This document shows positions 1 to 5,790 of a stretch of DNA of 6,552 bases, piece by piece (positions within the stretch are counted from its first letter, which is position 1; the number at the start of each line of letters is the position of its first letter). The notes beneath the pieces were generated by a model. That model saw nothing but the letters and a program-made list of their open reading frames with translations, made no database searches and was not told where the DNA came from. Both the position numbers and the translations under genes were made by a program. The stretch covers positions 1 to 6,552 of the forward strand of contig JAJPXE010000054.1 of the NCBI GenBank assembly GCA_021205645.1, written 5' to 3'. This DNA comes from Candidatus Gastranaerophilales bacterium. GTDB taxonomy: Bacteria; Cyanobacteriota; Vampirovibrionia; Gastranaerophilales; Gastranaerophilaceae.

Positions 1-56
1 GAGAGGGCAGGTGAAGCCAGTCCGGAGAGGGCAGGTGAAGCCTGTCCGGAGAGGGG
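1..56. repeat. 24-bp tandem repeat, 2.3 copies, cut by window edge
   Basis: Two complete 24-bp units (1-24 and 25-48) differ at a single base (A19 versus T43) and are followed by the first 7-8 bases of a third (49-56). The second unit can fold on itself: CAGG and CCTG pair around the loop TGAAG, and a GG/CC extension closes the stem after a one-base bulge. The array may start outside the window. One reading frame is open through it (two 8-residue units, then TAG at 62-64), so the 3' end of a repetitive gene cannot be excluded, but the G-rich composition unlike the flanks favours an interspersed intergenic repeat. The octamer GAGAGGGC recurs at 5861-5868 inside another fold-back element. Confidence 0.75.
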
Positions 57-89
57 AAAATTAGTTCTTATTTTTTCCCGAAAGCCCAT

Positions 90-160
90 TTTGTAAAGAT
101 TGTAACAAGTTTTTAAATGGGTGAAATCAGGCTGTTTTTATTAACTTTATATATATGTAA
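90..160 (+). promoter_or_regulatory. Promoter region of the 417-aa gene: TTGTAA box pair plus ACTTTATAT core
   Basis: TTGTAAA (91-97) and TTGTAAC (100-106) form a direct repeat of period 9. After 36 nt comes AACTTTATATATATGTAA (143-160), which contains a TATATA-type -10 element. No good -35 hexamer sits 17 nt upstream of it, which fits a promoter that depends on an activator bound at the TTGTAA boxes, roughly 60 nt upstream of the expected transcription start. The same layout precedes the genes at 3419 and 5513. Read on the other strand the boxes are GTTACAAT and TTTACAAA, close to the half-sites of the cyanobacterial HLR1 element. Confidence 0.55.
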
Positions 161-205
161 GAGTGAGTTCTTATCAGATATGTATTAAATAACAAAGAGG
201 TAAAA

Positions 206-1459
206 ATGGCTATTGCGGCTGTTGACGGATACGGCGACATAACAAGCAGTAATGCGAAAGAAATCTATACCGCTTATATGAAAGGCGATATAGATTTAAG
301 TGCTTCACAAAGGGTATACTGTGAGCATTTTTTATCTAATGACGACATAGAAGAAATAGAATATGAAGTTGATGTACAAAAAAACTCGGGTTCCAGTCAA
401 ATAGAAGATGCTGAAAATGCTGAATCGCATGACGGTCAGGGGGAAAATGTTACAGCTACGACTGCAGGTAATATGGCAGCAGTTGCTGCATTTCCATTGT
501 TGGCAATGCTTGCAATTGCTGCTGATGGCTTTACAGCATTTGCTCTTGGTACTGCTGCAGTTGCTTGTTCAGCCGCTACTATCGTATTCACCAATTTATT
601 TGATAATGGTTATAGCGACAGAACACAGGCTTGTGATAACGGTGATGATACAAATTCGACAATAGACTCATATACAGAAGCTCTGGAAGCAACAATGGAG
701 TCAATGAATGATGATATGGAATCATATCAGGAACAATCAGAAACCTTGACCGTCACTATGAATCAGAAGACATCAGAGATGGCTGCTTTGCAGATACAGC
801 TTGCTGATGCAACCGCAGCAGGTGATACTGCGGGCGTTCAATCAATAAAAGAACAGATGCAATCACTGGAGGAAATGGATACTTCCGAAATGGAGGACGG
901 GCTCAGTGAAACTCAGGAGAATTTGGAAGCTTATCAAGCAGCTAACAACGAATCACTCGGAGTGAGTGGCGCTGGTCAGACCGTTTCCGATTTTTTGAAA
1001 GAAGGAACCGCTCTCGGTGCTGTTGCGACTGTTAATGCTGTATTGTTGGCAGCAGCGGCAGCAGCAGCAGGTTTAACTGCGGCAGGACATATGCCAAAAT
1101 TAGCTCCATTTTTCCCTGATTTTGCCACTTCAATGAGTGCTAAAATTATGTATGCACTTTGTGCGGCATCCTTTGGAACAGCTGCAACAAAAATGTCATC
1201 AAAGGCTTCAAACGAGTTTGAATGCGGATCAAAAGGCGGTGATATGCAAGACCATGTTGATTCGTTGAATGGAATGATAGAAGAACAGCTCGCATACACT
1301 GAAGAGACGGGTGAATCATTTGCCGAAACGGATGAAGAATCGGCAGAATCGCAGGCAGAGGCACAGGAAGCTGCAAATAAAGCTGTCGCAGCAAATACAA
1401 GCAGCGGTACAGATAAGGACAAGGACAAAGACAAAGATAAGGACGGTGCTGTCGTATAG
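206..1459 (+). CDS. Ala-rich protein with two hydrophobic regions, coiled-coil-like stretches and Asp-Lys tail; function unknown
   Basis: I do not recognise this 417-aa protein. The ATG is preceded by AAAGAGGT about 6 nt upstream, a fair Shine-Dalgarno site. There is no Sec signal peptide. Order of regions: an acidic N-terminus (1-85); a hydrophobic Ala-rich region (about 88-131, long enough for one or two membrane passes); a Glu/Gln/Met-rich helical, coiled-coil-like stretch (about 152-250); a second hydrophobic Ala-rich region (about 266-328, including a run of seven alanines); an acidic helical stretch (about 345-395); and an alternating Asp-Lys tail (403-413). Paired membrane hairpins around a coiled coil recall translocator or pore-forming proteins of secretion systems, but only the topology matches and I see no family signature. 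It shares a promoter layout with the genes at 3419 and 5513 and is closed by a hairpin terminator at 1509-1544. The coding assignment is firm; the function is open. Confidence 0.88.
   Translation: MAIAAVDGYGDITSSNAKEIYTAYMKGDIDLSASQRVYCEHFLSNDDIEEIEYEVDVQKNSGSSQIEDAENAESHDGQGENVTATTAGNMAAVAAFPLLAMLAIAADGFTAFALGTAAVACSAATIVFTNLFDNGYSDRTQACDNGDDTNSTIDSYTEALEATMESMNDDMESYQEQSETLTVTMNQKTSEMAALQIQLADATAAGDTAGVQSIKEQMQSLEEMDTSEMEDGLSETQENLEAYQAANNESLGVSGAGQTVSDFLKEGTALGAVATVNAVLLAAAAAAAGLTAAGHMPKLAPFFPDFATSMSAKIMYALCAASFGTAATKMSSKASNEFECGSKGGDMQDHVDSLNGMIEEQLAYTEETGESFAETDEESAESQAEAQEAANKAVAANTSSGTDKDKDKDKDKDGAVV
1412..1444 (+). repeat. Hexanucleotide-type repeat encoding (Asp-Lys)5-Asp
   Basis: Five and a half 6-nt units of the form GAY AAR encode residues 403-413 of the 417-aa protein. 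Third positions vary between units (GAT/GAC, AAG/AAA), so the repeat is imperfect at DNA level. Loss or gain of whole units would lengthen or shorten the charged tail without changing the frame. Confidence 0.85.
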
Positions 1460-1508
1460 CATAACATTTCCAAGGGATTAGTTCCTTTCTCTCGCACAGA
1501 CTTAATAC

Positions 1509-1544
1509 ATACTGCAAATTATTTTAAACGGAAGCAGTATTTTT
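1509..1544 (+). terminator. Rho-independent terminator of the 417-aa gene, overlapping the convergent gene's stop codon
   Basis: ATACTGC (1509-1515) pairs perfectly with GCAGTAT (1534-1540) around an 18-nt loop and is followed by a T run (1540-1544). It lies 50 nt beyond the stop at 1459. The loop contains the TAA stop codon (1524-1526) of the minus-strand decarboxylase, and the right arm lies over its last codons. On the minus strand no T run follows, so it should terminate only rightward transcription. The long loop makes it moderate in strength. Confidence 0.6.
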
Positions 1545-3167
1545 AAGTTCTTTAATTTTATTTATGGTTTTTTGAGTGATAGATGGAATGTCCATTTCTT
1601 CCGTGAATATTTCTATATAGCACATACAATCTTGCTGTTCAGCCATTTTGAGTACAGTATTAAATTCTTCATCTGTTTTGGCAGATGCTGTCCACACATT
1701 GCCGGCAAATACTTCCGGTAATTTTAAATAATTCCATTGAATGATATTATTGAAGTTATCATCTGGTGAATTTGAAAGCAGCCTTTCTACCGTGTAGCCG
1801 TTGTTATTAAGCACAATAACAACCGGTTTAAATCCACAGTGCATCATATTTCCGATTTCTGCCGCAGTAAGCTGATGAGAGCCTTCACCCGTGAATAAAA
1901 TAACCCGTCCCTTATCTTTCAATGCTGCATTTGCTCCAAATGCGGCAGGTGTTGCCCAACCGATAGAACCCCATAAGGTTTGTGTGTTAACCGTAACGTT
2001 ATCCGGAAGTTTTATCTCTGCAAAACCGTATGGAATAATCCCCGTTTCAATAAACAGACAATCTCCCTCTTTGAAAAATTCCTGTAATCTCGGATAGATA
2101 TATTTTGAAGAAAGTTTTTCATTTTTTATCTCTAATTCCGGATACCCTGTTTTTATTTCAGGCAGATTAATTACTTTTTGAGGCAGTTGTTTTATCAACT
2201 CCTGCAATATATCGTTCATCATGACATCATTATAGCGTTTGTGGTTCACAACGGTGTAAGAACCGTAAATTGCCGCAAAATCTTCCAAATCATACGGCAG
2301 AGCAAACCCGAAAGTATTCAAATCACTGTATATTGCACCGAATGAAATAAGACAGTCAGTATTGTGAAGTATTTCTTTTGCCGTGTCATTGCCGTAATCC
2401 GATAAATAAGTGCCTGGATAATTCTTTAAAGATGTGTTTATTGCTCCGATACCCATTAAGAAATTAGTTGCCGGATAACCTGTTTGCTGCGTCAATTTTT
2501 CAAATTCTTTTTCAAGTCTGTAACGTTTAAGTACAGCATCTGCAAGAAGCACCGTTTTTTTCGATTTATCCGCAAGATTAACTATTGCTTCAACGGCTGA
2601 TTTCAGGTTATCAGGATTACTTTCCGGGTATTCAAAACCTATGTTTCCATCAATTTCAATTTGCGTAACATCAATAGGAATGGCAATATATACAGGGCGT
2701 CTTTCTTTTACAAATGTAGTTATAACCCTGTCAATTTCTGATTTTGCGTTTTTCGATGTAAGATAAGCCGTTGTCTCGACAACGTTAGAGAACGCCCTTT
2801 CAAACGCATAATAATCAGGCGCTTGAAAATTATGATGAATAAGTGTTTTATTTTCGATATCAGAAGTTTTAGGAACTCCGACAATATTAATTACGGGTAC
2901 ATTTTCTGCAAAAGCACCGGCAACAGCGTTTATGGCACTGAGCTCACCGACGCCGTATGTTGTTACAACCGCACCAAACCCTTTAACACGTGCATAACCG
3001 TCAGCAGCATAGCCGGCATTTAACTCATTTGTACAACCTATCCAGTTAGTGTTAGGGTTATCATTTATTGCATAAAGAATGTTGAAATTATAATCCCCCG
3101 GCAGTCCGAAAAAATCCGTTATTCCTAATGTTTCAAGTGATTTTATAAGGTAATCCGCAACTTTCAT
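1524..3167 (-). CDS. Thiamine-diphosphate-dependent 2-oxo acid decarboxylase (pyruvate/indolepyruvate/branched-chain oxo acid decarboxylase family)
   Basis: A cytoplasmic enzyme that non-oxidatively decarboxylates a 2-oxo acid to an aldehyde and CO2 using thiamine diphosphate and Mg2+. At 547 aa it is full family length. Visible landmarks, with Zymomonas PDC equivalents: PGDYN with D25 (Asp27), NELNA with E48 that activates the cofactor (Glu50), H111-H112 (His113/114), the metal-binding GEG at 427-429 with N455 downstream (Asp440, Asn467), and GYTVE with E461 (Glu473). All catalytic residues are present; the usual GDG is GEG, a conservative change. V460 stands where PDC has Ile472 and KivD has Val461, hinting at larger substrates than pyruvate, so I give no symbol; pdc, ipdC and kivD are all possible. 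An aldehyde product would fit ethanol or fusel alcohol formation in a fermenter, but no alcohol dehydrogenase is adjacent. The start fits the family N-terminus but has no Shine-Dalgarno site (see promoter). It is monocistronic in this window. Confidence 0.95.
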   Translation of the reverse strand: MKVADYLIKSLETLGITDFFGLPGDYNFNILYAINDNPNTNWIGCTNELNAGYAADGYARVKGFGAVVTTYGVGELSAINAVAGAFAENVPVINIVGVPKTSDIENKTLIHHNFQAPDYYAFERAFSNVVETTAYLTSKNAKSEIDRVITTFVKERRPVYIAIPIDVTQIEIDGNIGFEYPESNPDNLKSAVEAIVNLADKSKKTVLLADAVLKRYRLEKEFEKLTQQTGYPATNFLMGIGAINTSLKNYPGTYLSDYGNDTAKEILHNTDCLISFGAIYSDLNTFGFALPYDLEDFAAIYGSYTVVNHKRYNDVMMNDILQELIKQLPQKVINLPEIKTGYPELEIKNEKLSSKYIYPRLQEFFKEGDCLFIETGIIPYGFAEIKLPDNVTVNTQTLWGSIGWATPAAFGANAALKDKGRVILFTGEGSHQLTAAEIGNMMHCGFKPVVIVLNNNGYTVERLLSNSPDDNFNNIIQWNYLKLPEVFAGNVWTASAKTDEEFNTVLKMAEQQDCMCYIEIFTEEMDIPSITQKTINKIKELKNTASV

Positions 3168-3203
3168 AATCCAGATACTATCACGAACAATTCTTACTGT
3201 AAA
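3168..3203 (-). promoter_or_regulatory. Sigma70-type promoter of the decarboxylase gene, probably leaderless
   Basis: On the minus strand TTTACA (3203-3198), an exact 17-nt spacer, and TAGTAT (3180-3175) form a good promoter. Only 7 nt (3174-3168) separate the -10 from the ATG at 3167-3165, so transcription should start at or within a base or two of the start codon. Those 7 nt contain no Shine-Dalgarno sequence. Both facts point to a leaderless mRNA. Confidence 0.6.
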
Positions 3204-3215
3204 TCCTGCTTACAG
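3197..3215. promoter_or_regulatory. Inverted repeat CTGTAA-N7-TTACAG over the -35 box, possible operator
   Basis: CTGTAA (3197-3202) and TTACAG (3210-3215) are perfect inverted copies separated by 7 nt. The repeat covers the -35 hexamer of the decarboxylase promoter, a typical position for a repressor dimer. No regulator can be named from the sequence. Short AT-rich inverted repeats also arise by chance. Confidence 0.35.
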
Positions 3216-3291
3216 GGTAATTTATGTTTTGCGGTGATTTGTAAAATTATTTAATACTCTTGCAGGACATGGGTTTCAAAAGGCTTTGCAT

Positions 3292-3364
3292 TTGTTAAGA
3301 ATTGTAACATGCATAAAAAGAAAAAGACAATTACAGGGAAGAAAAAAACTTTATATTCATGTAA
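3292..3364 (+). promoter_or_regulatory. Promoter region of the 280-aa gene: TTGTTA/TTGTAAC boxes plus ACTTTATAT core
   Basis: TTGTTA (3292-3297) and TTGTAAC (3302-3308) repeat with period 10; 38 nt later comes AACTTTATATTCATGTAA (3347-3364) with a TATATT -10 at 3352-3357. Aligned with the promoter of the 417-aa gene, the core differs at only two of 18 positions (TT-C against AT-A type changes in the middle) and the spacing by two. Read on the other strand the boxes are GTTACAAT and, ten bases on, TTAACA, one base from the cyanobacterial HLR1 consensus of two KTTACAWW half-sites with a 2-nt gap. Confidence 0.6.
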
Positions 3365-3418
3365 AGGTTATAAATTAAAATTTAGTTTAGGTTAGTTAAA
3401 AGTATTTAGGAGGTTTGT

Positions 3419-4261
3419 ATGTCAACAATGGTAACAACAGGGAATTTATTAAATCCCACATCACAGGGGCTTGCATACGGCATGTTTCCGGGTGGTTCCA
3501 TGAGCCAGTATTTAGATGCATATTCTGTTTTTGATACAACAGGTTCCGCATATACCGGTAATGTTTTTGGAACAGGATATGGATACGGTTATGGCGGTGT
3601 GAATATGATTGCTAACAATAATGCATATTATGATTATATGGGTGTAAACTCTGATAATATGACATCCTTAGCATTCAAAAATCGTTCAAATCAACACGCC
3701 TTAGGCTCATACAATGAAATTATACAGAAGAATATGGCAGAAATGGCATCTGCAATCCGTGAGGGTGAATTTGGTAAAGCATCTTCAATCTACAACGAAG
3801 TTTACACAGCAATCAGCAAAAACTACGGTGAAGAATTAATGACTCAATCACAGCGCTTAGAAGCTGACCAGTCAATCAAAGCAACAATCACCAATTTATA
3901 TGCTCAGGTCAACGGATATTCTCTGGTTGCTGATATTGAAGAAAGCGGCGAAGGATACTTTGCCAACGGATTTATGCAAGGTTTAACACTCGGCAACCAC
4001 CACAAAAACTCTGCGGAAGAAACAGAATCATATATGACGGGTGCAGGCATCGAAAATTATTCAGGCAAAAAACTTCAAAAAAATATCGGTAAATTAATAG
4101 GTGGTGCAGTGAGTGTAGGTGGTTCTATTGCAGCAGGTGCAGCTATCGGTTCATTCATACCGGGAATAGGTACGGCAATCGGTGCGGCTGTCGGCGGCAC
4201 AATAGCTCTCGGAACCTGGTTATTCTCTGATAACTCGCCCTCAAAAGTTACCAAAGCATAA
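3419..4261 (+). CDS. Glycine-zipper protein with Gly/Tyr-rich N-terminus; function unknown
   Basis: I do not recognise this 280-aa protein as a named family. The start is well supported: AGGAGGT (3408-3414) lies 4-5 nt before the ATG. Residues 1-75 are rich in Gly, Tyr, Ser and Asn, with alternating Gly-Tyr at about 51-60. Residues 95-170 look helical and amphipathic. Residues 224-265 form a hydrophobic glycine zipper with GxxxG spacing (G240/G244 and G251/G255/G259) and a Pro-Gly turn at 248-249, ending in a Trp-Leu-Phe anchor and a charged tail. Glycine zippers of this kind drive membrane insertion or helix packing in bacteriocins, pore-forming toxins and some phage proteins. No signal peptide is visible, so any export would need a dedicated route. 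It has its own promoter and terminator and shares its promoter layout with the 417-aa and 78-aa genes. Confidence 0.9.
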   Translation: MSTMVTTGNLLNPTSQGLAYGMFPGGSMSQYLDAYSVFDTTGSAYTGNVFGTGYGYGYGGVNMIANNNAYYDYMGVNSDNMTSLAFKNRSNQHALGSYNEIIQKNMAEMASAIREGEFGKASSIYNEVYTAISKNYGEELMTQSQRLEADQSIKATITNLYAQVNGYSLVADIEESGEGYFANGFMQGLTLGNHHKNSAEETESYMTGAGIENYSGKKLQKNIGKLIGGAVSVGGSIAAGAAIGSFIPGIGTAIGAAVGGTIALGTWLFSDNSPSKVTKA

Positions 4262-4293
4262 TAATGGCTCATTATACAAAACTCTTAAATAAG

Positions 4294-4323
4294 TAACCTA
4301 AATAACCTTATTAATAACCTAAA
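4294..4323 (+). repeat. Three TAACCT repeats in the 3' UTR, complementary to the 5' leader
   Basis: TAACCT occurs at 4294-4299, 4303-4308 and 4315-4320; the first and third extend to TAACCTAAA. The leader of the same gene carries the exact complement TTTAGGTTA at 3386-3394, so the two ends of the transcript could pair over 9 bp. The repeats lie between the stop codon and the terminator hairpin. Confidence 0.5.
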
Positions 4324-4348
4324 TACAAACTAAAATGACTAAATTACA

Positions 4349-4376
4349 ACGGTAGAATATATCTACCGTTTTTTTT
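4349..4376 (+). terminator. Strong rho-independent terminator of the 280-aa gene
   Basis: ACGGTAGA (4349-4356) pairs perfectly with TCTACCGT (4362-4369) around the loop ATATA, followed by eight T residues (4369-4376). It lies 88 nt beyond the stop. On the minus strand the hairpin is followed by TGTAATTT, so it may also weakly terminate the convergent coaX transcript. Confidence 0.93.
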
Positions 4377-4455
4377 GATATTTAGAATAAAAACTATACA
4401 TGTTATCTGTATTATCAGCGGAGTAGATATTTTCTGTATTGAAGCTGAAAAATTT

Positions 4456-5232
4456 TTATTTCCGCCTCCACACGGGCGGTTGAGCATTCAGTAAATACAA
4501 TTCGTGCAATCCCTCAAGTGTTAGGTTCGGCGATATCAGGTCAAAGCTGCGTTTCATATATTTTGATACGATATTACAAAACCCGCCCGTTGCAATAATT
4601 ACAGCTTTTTCCCCGAGTTCTTGTTCGCACATATCAATCATACCGTCTATCATACAGGCAGAACCTCTTACAACCCCGGAAAGAATCGCATTTTGAGTGC
4701 AATCACCTATAGCATAATCTATATAATCAATATCAAGCTCAGGCAGCTTTGCGGTCGCACGATTGAGCGAATTGAACTGTGTTTGTATCCCCGGTGCAAT
4801 AACACCGCCGATAAATTCACCCTTTGAATTAACTATATCAAAAGTTGTTGCCGTTCCGAAATCAACAGTAATAACCGATTTTTTATACAGCTGAAATGCC
4901 CTGTATCCGTTGGCAATCCTGTCGGCACCGATTTCAGAGTTGTTTTTCAGAGTTAGTCTAATCCCTGTGCGAGATTGATTAGAAAGTATAACGGCTTTAA
5001 CCCCGTACAAATCCATTACTGCATAACAAAGCCTGTCATTGAGATTTTCAACAACAGAGCCTATTATAGCACCATCTATATCGACACTGCCAAGGTTTGA
5101 ATACAGCATATCTTCATAATCCCTGACTGTCTTTTCCTCATCGGACGGCATTCTGAACTGTTTTACCAACTCCGTGCTGTTGAATAAACCGACCGCAGTG
5201 CTCGTATTTCCAATATCAATTGTTATTATCAT
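4456..5232 (-). CDS. coaX: Type III pantothenate kinase
   Basis: Catalyses ATP-dependent phosphorylation of pantothenate to 4'-phosphopantothenate, the first committed step of coenzyme A synthesis, in the cytoplasm. The 258-aa length is normal for the family. Visible motifs in order: the ASKHA-fold phosphate loop DIGNT (6-10); GADR (102-105) of the pantothenate and catalytic region; TVDFGTATT (122-130) with D124; GGVIAPGI (142-149); the TAKLP segment near 160-164; and ATGGF (214-218) of the adenosine side. The start is set by the family N-terminus, only five residues before DIGNT; a degenerate GGGGG lies 7 nt upstream. Type III enzymes are known to need a monovalent cation and to escape CoA feedback inhibition. 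A 78-aa gene ends 44 nt upstream on the same strand, so the two may be co-transcribed; no promoter is obvious in the gap. Its 3' region converges on the terminator at 4349-4376. Confidence 0.97.
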   Translation of the reverse strand: MIITIDIGNTSTAVGLFNSTELVKQFRMPSDEEKTVRDYEDMLYSNLGSVDIDGAIIGSVVENLNDRLCYAVMDLYGVKAVILSNQSRTGIRLTLKNNSEIGADRIANGYRAFQLYKKSVITVDFGTATTFDIVNSKGEFIGGVIAPGIQTQFNSLNRATAKLPELDIDYIDYAIGDCTQNAILSGVVRGSACMIDGMIDMCEQELGEKAVIIATGGFCNIVSKYMKRSFDLISPNLTLEGLHELYLLNAQPPVWRRK

Positions 5233-5246
5233 AAAATAACCCCCGG

Positions 5247-5270
5247 GGCTATTCTACAATAAATATAGCC
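5247..5270. other. Small inverted repeat between the 78-aa gene and coaX
   Basis: GGCTAT (5247-5252) and ATAGCC (5265-5270) can pair around a 12-nt loop, and the self-complementary CCCCGGGG lies at 5241-5248 next to the coaX ribosome binding site. In the coaX mRNA this could partly sequester that site. No T run follows on the minus strand, so it is not a terminator. Confidence 0.3.
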
Positions 5271-5276
5271 TATTTA

Positions 5277-5513
5277 CTAGGCTTGAAATCCTCCGTCATC
5301 TCCGCCTTGAACATTTCCAAAAGCTAAATTGGCAGCAGGATTGGTAAATATTCCTCCCGGAAATTTACTGGTACTTTTAGTAAAATTATCTTCTTCATCT
5401 TCTTTCCATTTCGGTTCGTTACCTGAATTTGACAGTGCAGGTGAAGTACGTGCAAAATCAGTGCCGCCAATATTGTCCGTTATCGGCTCAGGAAGTATTC
5501 TAAGTAATCTCAT
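5277..5513 (-). CDS. Small hypothetical protein, 78 aa, upstream of coaX
   Basis: I do not recognise this protein. It is supported as a gene by a perfect GGAGG (5525-5521) 7 nt before the ATG and by a promoter with the same layout as two other genes here. The peptide begins with a short basic, hydrophobic stretch (1-9), has a charged middle (36-50, Lys/Glu/Asp-rich) and a Gly/Asn/Phe-rich end with GG pairs at 53-54, 70-71 and 74-75. There is no membrane segment or signal peptide, and it is probably disordered. It lies 44 nt before coaX on the same strand, so it may be the first gene of a two-gene transcript, though nothing ties its job to pantothenate. The opposite strand is also open over 66 codons, but that frame has no ribosome binding site. 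Confidence 0.72.
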   Translation of the reverse strand: MRLLRILPEPITDNIGGTDFARTSPALSNSGNEPKWKEDEEDNFTKSTSKFPGGIFTNPAANLAFGNVQGGDDGGFQA

Positions 5514-5550
5514 GTATTATCCTCCATGACAATATTACTACTCTTTATAT

Positions 5551-5623
5551 CTATATATATAAAGTATATTCATAAACGAGAATTGCCTTTTTGGATATAT
5601 TTTGTGTTACATTTTTTAATGAT
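5551..5623 (-). promoter_or_regulatory. Promoter region of the 78-aa gene: TGTAAC box plus ACTTTATAT core
   Basis: On the minus strand ATGTAAC (5612-5606) is followed after 39 nt by TACTTTATATATATAG (5566-5551). ACTTTATATATAT is identical to the promoter of the 417-aa gene, and the spacing (39 nt) matches the other two (36 and 38 nt). The distal half-site ten bases further upstream is degenerate (TCATTA). A TATATA-type -10 lies within the core, giving a leader of roughly 35 nt before the ATG. Confidence 0.5.
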
Positions 5624-5790
5624 TGACCGATTCCGGATATTGCACTAATAATCGCTGTTAAAAGGTTAATTTCTGTAACAATGCAATCCGAACACGTTGC
5701 ACAATTATCTAAAAAATGTATAATTTGGATATACACAATACAAAGTCCAACTATTACTATCTGTAAAGTATGAAACCCGAGTATGTTCAT
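5551..5790 (-). CDS. Doubtful 79-aa open frame with hydrophobic N-terminus and clustered cysteines
   Basis: An open frame with plausible codon use but weak initiation: no Shine-Dalgarno site precedes the ATG, and an in-frame TAA lies 6 nt upstream. The predicted peptide has a hydrophobic stretch (about 10-27), a Cys-x2-Cys-x2-Cys cluster (30, 33, 36) and a helix-like second half. Its 3' end runs into the promoter of the 78-aa gene, so both are unlikely to be fully functional as read. It may be a small membrane protein, a decayed fragment or chance; I lean towards not real. Confidence 0.22.
   Translation of the reverse strand: MNILGFHTLQIVIVGLCIVYIQIIHFLDNCATCSDCIVTEINLLTAIISAISGIGQSLKNVTQNISKKAILVYEYTLYI

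Noticed and set aside
976..1517. Long minus-strand frames opposite the 417-aa gene
   Set aside because: They are low-complexity mirror images of the Ala- and Asp/Lys-rich coding strand, without ribosome binding sites.
4075..4272. 65-codon minus-strand frame opposite the glycine zipper
   Set aside because: Pro/Ala/Ile-rich shadow of the Gly-rich coding strand.
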